From Pararobbsia silviterrae (GTDB lineage: Bacteria > Pseudomonadota > Gammaproteobacteria > Burkholderiales > Burkholderiaceae), in contig NZ_RBZU01000011.1 of the NCBI RefSeq assembly GCF_003628125.1, forward strand, positions 1 to 64,000: a stretch of 64,000 nucleotides of DNA, given 5' to 3'. A model generated the notes under the pieces. The model did not search any database. It saw nothing but the letters and a program-made list of their open reading frames with translations, and was not told where the DNA came from. A program made the position numbers and the translations under genes. Positions 8,228 through 18,905 of this stretch are shown one piece after another (the stretch's first letter is position 1; each line of letters starts with the position of its first letter).

Positions 8228-8805
8228 GCCGCCTCAATGCGCTCCTGCTGCTCGTCGTCGTGATTTGCGCCCTGTCCGTCGTCAATGCGACCAACCGCCA
8301 ACGCGAGTTGTTCATCTCGCTCGGTCGCGCGCAGATGCAGGAGCGTCAGCTCCAGCAGGATCTCGCCCAACTCCAGTATCAACAGAGCTCGCTTTCGAAG
8401 ACGTCGCGCGTCGAAGACACCGCGACGTCCGAACTCAAGATGGAAACGGTCACGGCCGGCCGGACCCAGTATCTGACGGTCGATGCGGCGTCGGCTGTGC
8501 CTGGTGCCGCAGCGGCGGCGTCCGACACCGATGCGGCGGCTGCGTCCGGCGGGGCCGCCAACGGCATGGCGATCGCCTCGGGCGTCGGCGATGACCCGAA
8601 TCCCGCGACGAGCAGCGATCTGCGCGCGGTCATCGGCGCGAGTTCGGCCAGCCAGGCCGCAAGCAAGGCCGCCGCGAGCAGCGTCGCGGCAAGCGGCGCG
8701 ACGGCCGACAAGTCCGCGGCCAGCCGCGCGCACGCCGCGAGCGCGCCGACGAAGGCCGTGAAGCACGCCGCGAACGCCAAGCATCCGAACGGAGCGTCGA
8801 AATGA
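8224..8805 (+). CDS. ftsL: Cell division protein FtsL with Ala-rich C-terminal extension
   Basis: 193 aa from a GTG start that overlaps the rsmH stop. Bitopic membrane protein of the FtsQLB complex: a short N-terminus, one membrane segment ([14 protein letters not shown], about 6-20), then a periplasmic leucine-zipper-like coiled coil (about 25-70). The conserved part ends near residue 88 ([14 protein letters not shown]). About 105 further residues are Ala/Ser-rich low complexity with a few Lys, which makes the protein almost twice the usual length. The frame stays open and runs into ftsI by an ATGA overlap, so the tail is translated as annotated. Its function is unknown. Confidence 0.88.
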   Translation: MSRLNALLLLVVVICALSVVNATNRQRELFISLGRAQMQERQLQQDLAQLQYQQSSLSKTSRVEDTATSELKMETVTAGRTQYLTVDAASAVPGAAAAASDTDAAAASGGAANGMAIASGVGDDPNPATSSDLRAVIGASSASQAASKAAASSVAASGATADKSAASRAHAASAPTKAVKHAANAKHPNGASK

Positions 8806-10670
8806 AGAAGACGCCCGGCAACAAGTCCGTTCGCTTCACGCCGAACCCGATCCTCACGCTTCGGCTGCCGATGTGGCGCTCGAAGCTCGTCGTGTTTCTG
8901 CTGTTCGTCGCGTTCGCCGCACTCGCGGCCCGCGCGTTCTGGATTCAGGGGCCCGGTAACGCGTTCTATCAGAAGCAAGGCGAAAGCCGGTATCAGCGCA
9001 CGCTCGAACTCCCGGCGACGCGCGGCCGCATCATGGACCGCAACGGACTCGTGCTGGCGACGAGCCTGCCGGTGCGCGCCATCTGGGCGATTCCCGAAGA
9101 CGTGCCCGACGATCTCGCGCCCGGCAAGCTCGCCGACCTCGGCAAGCTGCTCGGCATGTCGCAGAAGGAGCTGCACGCGAAGCTCGCCGACGGCAAGAAT
9201 TTCGTCTACGTGAAGCGTCAGGTGCCGATCGACGTCGCGCAGCAAATCTCCCAACTCGAGATTCCCGGCATCTATCAGCGCACCGAATATCAGCGCTTCT
9301 ATCCCGAAGGCGAGATCACGGCCCACCTCGTGGGTTTCACGAGCGTCGAGGACGAGGGGCAAGAGGGCGTCGAGCTGTCGATGCAGCAATTGCTCAACGG
9401 CGTGCCGGGCAGCCGTCGCGTGATCAAGGACCGCATGGGACGCATCGTCGAGGACGTCGACGAACTCGCCGTGCCGCGCAACGGCAAGGATCTGACGCTC
9501 TCGATCGACAGCAAGATCCAGTACATCGCCTACACGGACCTCAAGGCGGCCGTCGAGAAGCACAACGCGAAGGCCGGCGCGGCGATCGTCATCGACGTCC
9601 GCACGGGCGAGGTGCTCGCGCTCGTCAACTATCCGACCTACAACCCGAACGACCGCTCGCACCTGACCGGCGAGCAACTGCGCAATCGCGCGTTGACCGA
9701 TATGTTCGAGCCGGGCTCGATCATGAAGCCGTTCACGATCGCGCTGGCGCTCGATCTTCACCACGTGACGCCCGACACGATCGTCAATACGAGCCCGGGC
9801 CGCTTTATTCTCGACGGCGCGCCGATCACGGACGATTCGAATTTCGGCGTGCTGACCGTCGCGGGCGTGATCCAGAAATCGAGCAATATCGGCACGACGA
9901 AGATCGCAATGACGCTCAAGCCCGAGGACATGTGGAACATGTTCACGAGCGTCGGCTTCGGACAGGCGCCGAAAATCGGCTTCCCCGGCGCCGTCGCGGG
10001 GCGTCTGCGCCCGTGGCGGAGCTGGCGTCGCATCGAACAGGCGACGATGGCGTACGGCTACGGGATCTCGGTCTCGCTGTTCCAGCTCTCGCGCGCCTAT
10101 ACGATGTTCGCGCGCGACGGTGAATTCATCCCGCTGACGATCTACAAGAACGCGACCGACGCGACCACCGACGGCCCGCAGGTCATTTCGCCGACGACCG
10201 CGCGCGAAGTCCGCAAGATGCTGATGAACGTGACCGCGGCCGGCGGCACCGCGCCCGATGCCGAAGTCCCCGGCTACAGCGTCGGCGGCAAGACCGGCAC
10301 GGCCTACAAGCACGGTCCGCACGGCTACGACCACGCGCACTATCGCGCCTCGTTCGTCGGTATCGCGCCGATGTCGGCGCCGCGCGTCGTCGTCGCGGTG
10401 TCGATCGACGATCCTTCGGGCGGCTCGCACTTCGGCGGCCAGGTCGCGGGGCCGGCGTTCTCGTCGATCACCGGCGATACGCTGCGCGCGCTGAACGTCG
10501 CGCCCGACCTGCCGATCAAATCGACAACGCCGGTGACCACGGTCCAGGATCCGACGCCCTCGGCAACCGATACGATCAAGGCGCACGCCCCGGCCCCGAC
10601 GGCCGGCGTGCAGAAACAGAAAGTCGCGTTCACGACGAGCGGGCCCGCGCCCGCGAAGAGGACGCCATGA
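8802..10670 (+). CDS. ftsI: Peptidoglycan D,D-transpeptidase FtsI (PBP3)
   Basis: 622 aa. Septal transpeptidase recruited by FtsW. Short cytoplasmic N-terminus and one membrane anchor (about 28-45), then the PBP dimerisation domain starting at RGRIMDRNG, then the transpeptidase domain with all three catalytic motifs: SxxK in GSIMKP (about 306), SSN (about 359-361) and KTG in VGGKTGTA (about 496). The C-terminal about 40 residues are Thr/Pro/Ala-rich. The start overlaps the ftsL stop (ATGA). Its stop overlaps a 29-codon ORF that leads to murE. Confidence 0.97.
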   Translation: MKKTPGNKSVRFTPNPILTLRLPMWRSKLVVFLLFVAFAALAARAFWIQGPGNAFYQKQGESRYQRTLELPATRGRIMDRNGLVLATSLPVRAIWAIPEDVPDDLAPGKLADLGKLLGMSQKELHAKLADGKNFVYVKRQVPIDVAQQISQLEIPGIYQRTEYQRFYPEGEITAHLVGFTSVEDEGQEGVELSMQQLLNGVPGSRRVIKDRMGRIVEDVDELAVPRNGKDLTLSIDSKIQYIAYTDLKAAVEKHNAKAGAAIVIDVRTGEVLALVNYPTYNPNDRSHLTGEQLRNRALTDMFEPGSIMKPFTIALALDLHHVTPDTIVNTSPGRFILDGAPITDDSNFGVLTVAGVIQKSSNIGTTKIAMTLKPEDMWNMFTSVGFGQAPKIGFPGAVAGRLRPWRSWRRIEQATMAYGYGISVSLFQLSRAYTMFARDGEFIPLTIYKNATDATTDGPQVISPTTAREVRKMLMNVTAAGGTAPDAEVPGYSVGGKTGTAYKHGPHGYDHAHYRASFVGIAPMSAPRVVVAVSIDDPSGGSHFGGQVAGPAFSSITGDTLRALNVAPDLPIKSTTPVTTVQDPTPSATDTIKAHAPAPTAGVQKQKVAFTTSGPAPAKRTP

Positions 10671-10756
10671 CACGCATCATGTTTGAAACACGGAAAACAT
10701 CGGAAACGGCCCTCGGGCCGTTCGCCCGTTGCATGCCGCGGCAGGTGACGGCATGA
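10667..10756 (+). CDS. Small ORF linking ftsI and murE (29 aa, hypothetical)
   Basis: Starts with the ATG inside the ftsI stop (ATGA at 10667-10670) and ends with a TGA overlapping the murE ATG (ATGA at 10753-10756). The predicted peptide begins MTRIMFETRK and has no recognisable domain. It may be a translational-coupling leader or a relic of a longer murE N-terminus. Both junctions having a one-base-offset overlap, as elsewhere in this operon, is the only evidence that it is translated. Confidence 0.4.
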   Translation: MTRIMFETRKTSETALGPFARCMPRQVTA

Positions 10757-12342
10757 GCGCCCGTACGCCGCACGATATCCGGTACGACGCGTCGCGCGAC
10801 GCGGAAGCGGTCGCGCACGCGGTCGCATGGCTGCGCACGCATGTCGCGAGCAGCGCGAACCTGCACGCCGATTCGCGTTCGCTTGCCGCAGGCGACGTGT
10901 TCGTCGCGTATGCGGTCGACGGCGCAGACAATCGCGCGCACGCCGCGGCCGCGAGTCATCACGGCGCGGTCTGCACACTCTGGCACACGGCCGGCGGCCT
11001 CAAGCCGCCCGCGTCGATCGAGCACGTGCTGCCCGTCGATCACCTCGACCGGCTCGCCGGTCCGATCGCGAGCGTCTGGTACGGCGAACCGAGCGAGGCG
11101 ATGCAGGTGATCGGCATCACGGGCACGAACGGCAAGACGTCGTGCAGCCACTGGATCGCGCATGCGTTGAGCGCCACGGGCGTTCCATGCGGCGTCGTCG
11201 GCACGCTCGGCGTCGGGCTCGCGGGGCATCTCGTCGAGACGGGATTCACGACACCCGATGCGCCGCAACTCCAGCGCGTCGTCGCGCGACTCCGCGGCGA
11301 CGGCGCGAAGGCGGTGGCGATGGAAGTGTCGTCGCACGCGCTTCATCAGGGCCGTGTGAACGGCGTCGCGTTCGACGTCGCGGTCTTCACGAATCTCACG
11401 CAGGATCATCTCGACTACCACGGCACGCTCGACGCCTACGAAGCCGCGAAAGCGCGTCTGTTCGACTGGCCCGGGCTCAAGGCCGCCGTGATCAACCGCG
11501 ACGATCCGGCGGGCGTGCGCCTGCTCGCGTCGTTGCCGGCCGGTGTGCGGGCCATTGCCTACGGTATCGGCTCATGGGACGCGCACGATGTCGTGCGCGC
11601 GACGGGCGCCGGCGACGCGGCGTTCGCATCGCTCGTCGCGACCGATATTCGCGCCACGGCGCGCGGCACGGCGTTTCATCTCGAGTCCGACTGGGGCGCG
11701 GCCGATCTCGAAGTCGCGACGCTCGGCGCATTCAACGTCGACAATCTGCTCGCCGTGCTCGGCGCCTTGCTGGCGAGCGACGTGCCGTTCGACGCCGCGC
11801 TCGCGCAGATCGCGAAGGTCGAGTCCGTGCCGGGCCGCATGCAACGCATCGGCGGCAAGACGGCGGCCGACGAGCCGCTCGTCGTGATCGACTACGCTCA
11901 CACGCCCGATGCGCTCGACAAGACGCTCGACGCGTTGCGCCCCGTCGCGCAGGTCCGCGGCGGACGCCTCGTCTGCGTGTTCGGATGCGGCGGCGATCGC
12001 GATGCGGGCAAGCGTCCGAAGATGGGCGCGATCGCCGAGCGACGCGCCGACCAGATCGTCATCACGAGCGACAATCCGCGCTCCGAAGCCCCCGCAGCGA
12101 TCATCGATCAGATTGCGGCCGGCATGTCGGATCCGGCGCGCGCACGCAAGATCGAGGACCGCGCGAGCGCGATCCTGCAGGCGATCCGCGCGGCGGCGCG
12201 CGAAGACGTCGTCGTCATCGCCGGCAAGGGTCATGAAGCGACGCAAGAGATCATGGGCCGCAAGCGCGCGTTCTCGGATCTCGATCATGCACGTCTCGCG
12301 CTATCCGCGCGCGCGACCAAACCTCACGCGGAGGGCGCATGA
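10753..12342 (+). CDS. murE: UDP-N-acetylmuramoyl-L-alanyl-D-glutamate--2,6-diaminopimelate ligase
   Basis: 529 aa from ATG 10753. An in-frame TTG at 10729 is possible but lacks a better ribosome site. Cytoplasmic Mur ligase adding meso-diaminopimelate to the peptidoglycan precursor. ATP-binding loop [10 protein letters not shown] (about 120-129), central-domain motifs (TTPDAPQLQ, SSHALHQGR, TNLTQDHLDYHGT) and the DNPR motif in TSDNPRSEAP (about 440), the hallmark of meso-DAP-specific rather than lysine-specific MurE. The 3' end overlaps murF (ATGA). Confidence 0.96.
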   Translation: MSARTPHDIRYDASRDAEAVAHAVAWLRTHVASSANLHADSRSLAAGDVFVAYAVDGADNRAHAAAASHHGAVCTLWHTAGGLKPPASIEHVLPVDHLDRLAGPIASVWYGEPSEAMQVIGITGTNGKTSCSHWIAHALSATGVPCGVVGTLGVGLAGHLVETGFTTPDAPQLQRVVARLRGDGAKAVAMEVSSHALHQGRVNGVAFDVAVFTNLTQDHLDYHGTLDAYEAAKARLFDWPGLKAAVINRDDPAGVRLLASLPAGVRAIAYGIGSWDAHDVVRATGAGDAAFASLVATDIRATARGTAFHLESDWGAADLEVATLGAFNVDNLLAVLGALLASDVPFDAALAQIAKVESVPGRMQRIGGKTAADEPLVVIDYAHTPDALDKTLDALRPVAQVRGGRLVCVFGCGGDRDAGKRPKMGAIAERRADQIVITSDNPRSEAPAAIIDQIAAGMSDPARARKIEDRASAILQAIRAAAREDVVVIAGKGHEATQEIMGRKRAFSDLDHARLALSARATKPHAEGA

Positions 12343-13748
12343 GCATGCTGACCTTGCGCGAAGCCGCGACGCTGATTCCGGGCGCGACGATACTCGGCGA
12401 CGAAACGACGCCGCTCGATCGTGTTTCGACGGACAGCCGCACGACGGGCCCCGGCGATCTGTTCGTCGCGCTCAAGGGCGATCGCTTCGACGCGCACGAA
12501 TTCCTCGGACAGGTGGCCGAGCGCCACGCGTCGGCCGTGCTCGTCTCGCGCAGTCCCGCCGACTGGCGCGTTCCCGCGCTGCGCGTCAGCGATACGCGCG
12601 TGGCGCTGCAAGACCTCGCGCGCGGATGGCGCGCGAAGTTCGCCTTGCCGGTCGTCGCGGTCACCGGAAGCAACGGCAAGACGACGGTCAAGGGCATGAT
12701 CGCGTCGATTTTCGCGGCGGCCGTCGGCGACGACGCGCGGCTTGCGACGGCGGGCAATCTGAACAACGACATCGGCGTGCCGCTGACGCTGTTGCGGATG
12801 CGGGCGTCGCACCGGCTCGCCGTCATCGAACTCGGCATGAATCATCCCGGCGAGACCGAGGTGCTCGCGCGCATCGCGCAGCCGACGATTTCGCTGATCA
12901 ACAACGCGCAGCGCGAACACCAGGAATTCATGGCGACGGTCGAGGCCGTGGCGCTCGAACACGCGAGCGTGATTCACGCGCTGCCCGACGGCGGTCACGC
13001 GGTATTTCCCGCCGACGACGCCTACGCGGGGATCTGGCGCGTGGCCGCGACGGACCGGCAGATCGTCGATTTCGCGCTCGATCACGACACGGCGGCCGTG
13101 CGCGGCCGGCGCCAGTCCGACGGACGGCTTCATATCGATACGCCCGCCGGCGCGCTCGACGTCGCGCTCAACGTGATCGGCGACCACAACCTGCGCAACG
13201 CGCTCGCGGCCACGGCCGCCGCCTATGCGGCCGGTGTCGCGCTCGACGCGATCCGCGCGGGGCTCGAAGCGTTCGAACCGGTGACGGGGCGCCTGCAGCG
13301 CAAGCGCGCGGCGCTCGCTCCGTTCACGGGCATGACGGTCATCGACGATACGTACAACGCGAATCCCGATTCGATGCGCGCCGCGATCGACGTGCTGGCC
13401 GCGCAATCCGGACGCCGCGCGATCGTGATCGGCGACATGGGCGAAGTCGGCGATCACGCGACGGCGTTCCATCGCGAGATCGGCGCGTATGCGCGTGAGC
13501 GCGGCATCGATGCGCTCTTCGCGCTGGGTGAAGAAACACGCGAGTCGGTGCGGGCTTTCGGCGAACACGCGGTGCACTGCGATTCCGTCGACGGTCTCAT
13601 CGCCGCACTGTCGGCATGGCCGGGCGTCGACGCCGGCCGGCAACACGAGCAGGACACGATTCTCGTCAAGGGTTCGCGCTTCATGCGCATGGAGCGTGTC
13701 GTGCGCGCCCTGACATTGGAAGGAGCGCCGGATTCCGGCGCGCATTGA
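12339..13748 (+). CDS. murF: UDP-N-acetylmuramoyl-tripeptide--D-alanyl-D-alanine ligase
   Basis: 469 aa. Adds D-Ala-D-Ala to UDP-MurNAc-tripeptide, the last cytoplasmic step. N-terminal substrate domain, ATP loop [15 protein letters not shown] (about 107-121), central motif ELGMNHPGE and C-terminal [16 protein letters not shown]. The start overlaps the murE stop (ATGA). mraY follows after 10 nt. Confidence 0.96.
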   Translation: MSMLTLREAATLIPGATILGDETTPLDRVSTDSRTTGPGDLFVALKGDRFDAHEFLGQVAERHASAVLVSRSPADWRVPALRVSDTRVALQDLARGWRAKFALPVVAVTGSNGKTTVKGMIASIFAAAVGDDARLATAGNLNNDIGVPLTLLRMRASHRLAVIELGMNHPGETEVLARIAQPTISLINNAQREHQEFMATVEAVALEHASVIHALPDGGHAVFPADDAYAGIWRVAATDRQIVDFALDHDTAAVRGRRQSDGRLHIDTPAGALDVALNVIGDHNLRNALAATAAAYAAGVALDAIRAGLEAFEPVTGRLQRKRAALAPFTGMTVIDDTYNANPDSMRAAIDVLAAQSGRRAIVIGDMGEVGDHATAFHREIGAYARERGIDALFALGEETRESVRAFGEHAVHCDSVDGLIAALSAWPGVDAGRQHEQDTILVKGSRFMRMERVVRALTLEGAPDSGAH

Positions 13749-13758
13749 GAGGACAGCG

Positions 13759-14928
13759 ATGTTATTGGCTCTGGCGCAATGGCTGCAGACGGATGCAAGC
13801 TTCTTGCGCGTGATCAACTACCTGACGTTCCGCGCGGTGATGGCCGCCATCACCGCGCTGGCGATCGGTCTCGTCTGCGGCCCGTGGGTCATCCGCAAGC
13901 TGACCGCGATGAAGGTCGGGCAAGCGGTGCGGACCGACGGCCCGCAGACGCATTTGATCAAGTCGGGTACGCCGACGATGGGCGGCGTGCTCGTGCTGAT
14001 CGCGATCGCCGTCGCGACGCTGCTCTGGGCCGATCTGACGAATCGCTTCATCTGGATCGTGCTGCTCGTGACGTTCGGCTTCGGCCTCATCGGCTGGGTC
14101 GACGACTATCGCAAGGTGGTCCACAAGGATCCGCGCGGCATGGCGTCGCGCGAAAAGTATTTCTGGCAGTCGGTCATCGGCCTGTTCGCGGCCGTGTATC
14201 TCGCGTTCAGCGTGTCCGAGGCGAACAACGCGCGCGTGTTCGACCTGTTCATGGCGTGGGTGCACAGCGGGTTCTCGCTCGAACTGCCCGCGCGAACCGA
14301 CCTCATGCTGCCGTTCTTCAAATCGATCAGCTATCCGCTGGGCACGCTCGGCTTTATCGCGCTGACCTATTTCGTGATCGTCGGATCGAGCAACGCCGTG
14401 AACCTGACCGACGGTCTCGACGGTCTCGTGATCATGCCCGTCGTGCTCGTCGGCAGCGGTCTTGGCGTGTTCGCCTACGTGATGGGGAGCGCCGTCTACT
14501 CGAAATATCTGCTGTTCCCGCACATTCCGGGCGCGGGCGAACTGCTGATCTTCTGCACCGCGATGTCGGGCGCGGGACTCGCTTTCCTTTGGTACAACAC
14601 GCACCCCGCGCAGGTCTTCATGGGCGACGTCGGCGCGCTCGCGCTCGGCGGCGCACTCGGCACGATTGCCGTGATTGTCCGCCAGGAGATCGTTCTTTTT
14701 GTCATGGGCGGGATCTTTGTCGTCGAGACGCTGTCCGTGATGCTCCAGGTTTCGTGGTTCAAGTTTACGAAGCGGCGCTTCGGCGAAGGCCGGCGCATCT
14801 TCAAGATGGCGCCGCTGCATCACCACTTCGAATTGTCGGGCTGGAAGGAAACACAGGTCGTCGTGCGCTTCTGGATCGTCACCTTGATGCTGGTGCTGAT
14901 CGGGCTCTCGACGTTGAAGCTGCGCTGA
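13759..14928 (+). CDS. mraY: Phospho-N-acetylmuramoyl-pentapeptide-transferase
   Basis: 389 aa polytopic inner-membrane enzyme that makes lipid I from UDP-MurNAc-pentapeptide and undecaprenyl phosphate. About ten hydrophobic segments. Family motifs include the cytoplasmic GWVDDYRK with its Asp pair (about 113), NLTDGLDGL (about 214), [12 protein letters not shown] (about 290) and MAPLHHHFE with its histidine run (about 350). A GAGAGGAC ribosome site precedes the ATG. Confidence 0.97.
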   Translation: MLLALAQWLQTDASFLRVINYLTFRAVMAAITALAIGLVCGPWVIRKLTAMKVGQAVRTDGPQTHLIKSGTPTMGGVLVLIAIAVATLLWADLTNRFIWIVLLVTFGFGLIGWVDDYRKVVHKDPRGMASREKYFWQSVIGLFAAVYLAFSVSEANNARVFDLFMAWVHSGFSLELPARTDLMLPFFKSISYPLGTLGFIALTYFVIVGSSNAVNLTDGLDGLVIMPVVLVGSGLGVFAYVMGSAVYSKYLLFPHIPGAGELLIFCTAMSGAGLAFLWYNTHPAQVFMGDVGALALGGALGTIAVIVRQEIVLFVMGGIFVVETLSVMLQVSWFKFTKRRFGEGRRIFKMAPLHHHFELSGWKETQVVVRFWIVTLMLVLIGLSTLKLR

Positions 14929-14998
14929 ACCGCGCGACCCACATGATCGATCGGACGTGCCGCGCGAACGGCACGCGCAACTGAGGAAAAGTTTGACG

Positions 14999-16525
14999 AT
15001 GTTCGGCCATTTGCAACGACCGTCAGTCCTGGTGCTGGGCCTTGGGGAATCGGGCCTCGCGATGGCGCGCTGGTGCGCGCGCCATGGCTGCCGGCTGCGC
15101 GTTGCGGATACGCGCGAGGCGCCGCCGAATCGCGCTGCGCTCGACGAAGAAGGACTGCGCGCCGACTACATCGGAGGACCGTTCACGCCCGCGCTGCTCG
15201 ACGACGGCATCGAACTCGTCGGGATCAGCCCGGGCCTTTCGCCGCTTGCCGACGATCTGCGTCCGCTGCTCGACGCGGCGCGCGAGCGCGGCATTCCGGT
15301 CTGGGGCGAACTCGAATTCTTCGCGCAGGCGCTGCGTGCGCTCGGCGAGAGCGGCTACGCGCCGAAGGTGCTCGCGATCACGGGCACGAACGGCAAGACG
15401 ACGACCACCTCGCTGACGGGGCTGCTGTGCCGGCGCGCGGGCAAGACCGTCGCGGTCGCGGGCAATATCAGTCCCGCCGCGCTCGACAAGCTGACCGAGG
15501 CGATCGATTCGACCGCACTGCCCGAGGTCTGGGTGCTCGAACTGTCGAGCTTCCAGCTCGAAACCGCGCATACGTTCGAGCCCGATGCGGCCGCGGTGCT
15601 CAATATCACGCAGGACCATCTCGACTGGCATGGCGGTCTTGATGCCTATGCGGCCGCGAAGGGCCGGATTTTCGGCAAGCGCACGATCCGCGTGCTCAAT
15701 CGCGACGACGCGCGCGTGATGGCGCTCGCACACGCGGGTCTCACCGACGCGGAAGCCGCCGAACACGGCGCGCGCGCGGTCACGTTCGGCCTGGACGAAC
15801 CCGCGCATGCGGGCGACTTCGGTCTGCTGCGCGAGTCGGCGCTCGCCTGGCTCGTGCATGCGGTCGATCAGGCCGACGCACCGCCCGAATCGACGTCGAC
15901 GCGCCGCCGCCGCGGCGCGGGTCCCGCGCCCGAGATCGCGATCAAGCGCCTGATGCCCGCCGATGCCTTGCGCATCCGCGGCCTGCACAACGCGGCCAAT
16001 GCGTTGGCCGCGCTCGCGCTCGCGCGCGCCATCGATTTGCCGCTCGCCGCCCTGCTGCATGCGCTGCGCGAGTATCGCGGCGAGCCGCACCGCGTCGAAG
16101 CGATCGCGACGCTCAACGGCGTCGATTTCGTCGACGACAGCAAGGGGACCAACGTCGGCGCGACGGTCGCCGCGCTCGACGGCCTCGCGCAACGTGTCGT
16201 GCTGATTCTCGGCGGCGACGGCAAGGGCCAGGACTTTGCGCCGCTTGCGGCGCCCGTCGCGCGCTGGTGCCGCGCCGTCATGCTGATCGGCCGCGACGCG
16301 CCGCCGTTGCGCGCGGCGCTCGCCGAGACGGGGGTCGCGCTGCACGACCATGCGACGCTCGAAGCCGCGACGCGCGCGGCCGCCGCGATCGCCGAAGCCG
16401 GCGACGCGGTGCTGTTGTCACCCGCGTGTGCGAGCCTCGACATGTTCCGGAACTACGCGCATCGCGCGCAGGTATTCAAATCGACGGTCGAAGAGATCGC
16501 GGCGGATCAGGGGATGGTCCTATGA
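14999..16525 (+). CDS. murD: UDP-N-acetylmuramoyl-L-alanine--D-glutamate ligase
   Basis: 508 aa from ATG 14999. A TTG two codons upstream (14993) sits better relative to GAGGAAAA and could be the true start, and GTG 14957 has no ribosome site. Adds D-glutamate to UDP-MurNAc-L-Ala. N-terminal Rossmann motif [18 protein letters not shown] loop [12 protein letters not shown] (about 127), ELSSFQLE and [10 protein letters not shown] in the centre, [11 protein letters not shown] in the C-terminal domain. An Arg/Ala-rich insertion (near [13 protein letters not shown], about 300) is an expansion between conserved blocks. The stop overlaps ftsW (ATGA). Confidence 0.93.
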   Translation: MFGHLQRPSVLVLGLGESGLAMARWCARHGCRLRVADTREAPPNRAALDEEGLRADYIGGPFTPALLDDGIELVGISPGLSPLADDLRPLLDAARERGIPVWGELEFFAQALRALGESGYAPKVLAITGTNGKTTTTSLTGLLCRRAGKTVAVAGNISPAALDKLTEAIDSTALPEVWVLELSSFQLETAHTFEPDAAAVLNITQDHLDWHGGLDAYAAAKGRIFGKRTIRVLNRDDARVMALAHAGLTDAEAAEHGARAVTFGLDEPAHAGDFGLLRESALAWLVHAVDQADAPPESTSTRRRRGAGPAPEIAIKRLMPADALRIRGLHNAANALAALALARAIDLPLAALLHALREYRGEPHRVEAIATLNGVDFVDDSKGTNVGATVAALDGLAQRVVLILGGDGKGQDFAPLAAPVARWCRAVMLIGRDAPPLRAALAETGVALHDHATLEAATRAAAAIAEAGDAVLLSPACASLDMFRNYAHRAQVFKSTVEEIAADQGMVL

Positions 16526-17814
16526 GCTTCATTCAGCGTGTGATGGATCGCGTGGGCACGGCGGCGCAGACCAGCACCGGCGGCATGTCGTCGTCGTCGG
16601 GTATGGGCGCGGGCGCGGCCGCGCGGCGCGGCGCCGATGTCGGCAGCGGACTGAACCGGATCAGCCCCACGCGTTCGACGATGCTCGAATACGACCACAC
16701 GCTCATGTGGGTCGTCATCGCGCTGCTCGGACTCGGACTCGTGATGGTCTATTCGGCGTCGATCGCGATGCCCGATTCGCCGAAGTATTCGACCTATACG
16801 ACGAACCACTTTCTGCTGCGGCATATCGTGTCGATCGTGATCGGCCTCGGCGCGGCCGTCTTCGCGTTCCGCACGCCGATCAACACGTGGGACAAATGGG
16901 CGCCGCGGCTCTTCGTCGTCTCGCTGCTGATGCTCGTGATCGTGCTCGTGCCGCATATCGGCAAAGGCGTGAACGGCGCGCGCCGCTGGATTCCGCTCGG
17001 CATCACGAACATGCAGCCGTCGGAAATCATGAAGCTCGCGGTCACGGTCTACGCGGCCAACTACACGGTGCGCAAGCAGGACTTCATGCACAGCTTCAGC
17101 AAGGGCTTCCTGCCGATGGCCTTCGCGGTCGGCGCGGTCGGCGCGCTGTTGCTGCTCGAACCCGATATGGGCGCGTTCATGGTCATCGCGGCGATCGCGA
17201 TGGGCCTGCTGTTTCTCGGCGGCGTCAACGCGAAGCTGTTCGGCGGTCTCGTGCTGACCGCGGTCGGCACGTTCAGCCTGCTCGTCTGGGCATCGCCGTG
17301 GCGGCGCGCGCGGATCTTCGCGTATCTCGATCCGTGGGAAGAACAGTACGCGCAAGGCAAGGCCTATCAGCTCACGCACTCGCTGATCGCGTTCGGCCGC
17401 GGCGAATGGTTCGGCGTCGGTCTCGGCGGCAGCGTCGAGAAGCTCAACTATCTGCCCGAGGCGCACACCGACTTCATTCTCGCCGTGATCGGCGAGGAAC
17501 TCGGCTTCGTCGGTGTGATGATCGTGATCCTGCTGTTTTACTGGATCGTGCGGCGCGCGTTCGAGATCGGCCGTCAGGCGCTCGCGCTCGATCGCGTGTT
17601 CGCGGGTCTCGTCGCGAAAGGCATCGGCCTTTGGATCGGCGCGCAGACCTTCATCAACATGGGCGTGAATCTCGGCCTGCTGCCGACCAAGGGCCTCACC
17701 TTGCCGCTCGTCTCGTTCGGCGGGTCGGGGCTCGTGCTCAATTGCGTCTCGATCGCGCTGCTGCTGCGCGTCGATTACGAGAATCGGGTGCTCATGCGCG
17801 GAGGTCAGGTATGA
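16522..17814 (+). CDS. ftsW: Peptidoglycan glycosyltransferase FtsW
   Basis: 430 aa from ATG 16522, which overlaps the murD stop. SEDS-family membrane glycosyltransferase for septal peptidoglycan, partner of FtsI. About ten membrane segments follow a roughly 55-residue Ser/Gly/Ala-rich cytoplasmic N-terminus. Characteristic SEDS blocks: YSASIA in the first segment, [10 protein letters not shown] with [10 protein letters not shown], the extracytoplasmic loop [16 protein letters not shown] with its conserved Asp/Glu residues, and C-terminal [11 protein letters not shown]. The stop overlaps murG. Confidence 0.96.
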   Translation: MSFIQRVMDRVGTAAQTSTGGMSSSSGMGAGAAARRGADVGSGLNRISPTRSTMLEYDHTLMWVVIALLGLGLVMVYSASIAMPDSPKYSTYTTNHFLLRHIVSIVIGLGAAVFAFRTPINTWDKWAPRLFVVSLLMLVIVLVPHIGKGVNGARRWIPLGITNMQPSEIMKLAVTVYAANYTVRKQDFMHSFSKGFLPMAFAVGAVGALLLLEPDMGAFMVIAAIAMGLLFLGGVNAKLFGGLVLTAVGTFSLLVWASPWRRARIFAYLDPWEEQYAQGKAYQLTHSLIAFGRGEWFGVGLGGSVEKLNYLPEAHTDFILAVIGEELGFVGVMIVILLFYWIVRRAFEIGRQALALDRVFAGLVAKGIGLWIGAQTFINMGVNLGLLPTKGLTLPLVSFGGSGLVLNCVSIALLLRVDYENRVLMRGGQV

Positions 17815-18905
17815 GTCACGCGCGCACGCTGATGGTGATGGCCGGCGGCACCGGAGGACATGTGTTCCCGGGGCTCGCGGTCGCTCGCCGGATGCAGGCG
17901 CAGGGCTGGCGCGTCGTCTGGCTAGGCAATCCGTCGGGCATGGAAGCGACGCTCGTGCCCAAGCACGGGATTCCGATCGAGTTCGTGCGCTTCGGCGGCG
18001 TGCGCGGCAAGGGCGCGGTGACGAAGCTCAAGCTGCCGCTCAATCTGCTGCGCGCGTGCTGGCAGAGTCTCGGCGTATTGCGCCGGATCCAGCCCGACGT
18101 CGTGCTCGGCATGGGCGGCTACATCACGTTCCCGGCGGGCATCATGACCGCGCTGACGGGGCGTCCGCTCGTGCTGCACGAACAGAACTCGATCGCGGGA
18201 CTCGCGAACAAGGTGCTCGCGAAACTCGCCAAGCGCGTACTCGTCGCGTTTCCGGGCGCGTTGCCGCATGCCGAGTGGACGGGCAACCCGATTCGCGACG
18301 AACTCGCGGAGATGCCCGCGCCCGCGCAACGGTATGCGAGCCGCAGCGGCCCCTTGAAACTGCTCGTCGTCGGCGGCAGTCTCGGCGCCGCCGCGCTTAA
18401 TGAAGTCGTGCCGCTCGCGCTCGCGAAGCTGCCCGCGCAGGCGCGGCCGCACGTCGTGCATCAGGCGGGCGCGCGTCATATCGGCGCGCTCAAGACCGCC
18501 TACGACAACGCGGGCCTCGGCGACGATCCGAACATCGAGCTCGTGCCGTTTATCGACGACATGGCCAGCGCCTACGCAGAGGCGGACCTCGTCATCTGCC
18601 GTTCGGGCGCGATGACGGTCGCCGAAATCGCCGCGGTCGGCGTGGCCGCGCTGTTCGTGCCGTTCCCGTATGCGGTCGATGATCACCAGACAAGCAATGG
18701 CCGTTTTCTCGCGGACGCGGGCGGCGCGCTGTTGATCCAGCAACGCGAGCTGACCGTCGACGGTCTCGCGGACTGGATCGGCGCGCAAACGCGCGACAGT
18801 CTCGCGGAAATGGCCGGGCATGCGCGCGAGCGCGCGAAGCCCGACGCGACCGATGCGGTCGCAGGCGTCTGCGCCGCCGTCGCGCAACGCAAGGAACCTC
18901 TATGA
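17811..18905 (+). CDS. murG: UDP-N-acetylglucosamine--LPS-like lipid I N-acetylglucosaminyltransferase MurG
   Basis: 364 aa. GT28-family enzyme converting lipid I to lipid II at the inner face of the membrane. N-terminal glycine-rich loop [13 protein letters not shown] (about 11-23), second loop [24 protein letters not shown], and the C-terminal donor-binding segment from [14 protein letters not shown] through [15 protein letters not shown] and [11 protein letters not shown]. The ATG overlaps the ftsW stop, with GGAGGT just upstream. The larger open frame upstream of this ATG is antiphase shadow. Confidence 0.96.
   Translation: MSHARTLMVMAGGTGGHVFPGLAVARRMQAQGWRVVWLGNPSGMEATLVPKHGIPIEFVRFGGVRGKGAVTKLKLPLNLLRACWQSLGVLRRIQPDVVLGMGGYITFPAGIMTALTGRPLVLHEQNSIAGLANKVLAKLAKRVLVAFPGALPHAEWTGNPIRDELAEMPAPAQRYASRSGPLKLLVVGGSLGAAALNEVVPLALAKLPAQARPHVVHQAGARHIGALKTAYDNAGLGDDPNIELVPFIDDMASAYAEADLVICRSGAMTVAEIAAVGVAALFVPFPYAVDDHQTSNGRFLADAGGALLIQQRELTVDGLADWIGAQTRDSLAEMAGHARERAKPDATDAVAGVCAAVAQRKEPL

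Noticed and set aside
8379-10673. 764-codon minus-strand open frame opposite ftsI
   Set aside because: Antisense shadow of ftsL/ftsI, without start context or family features.
14957-14998. GTG start 14 codons upstream for murD
   Set aside because: No ribosome site before it; the conserved sequence begins after ATG 14999, with GAGGAAAA upstream.
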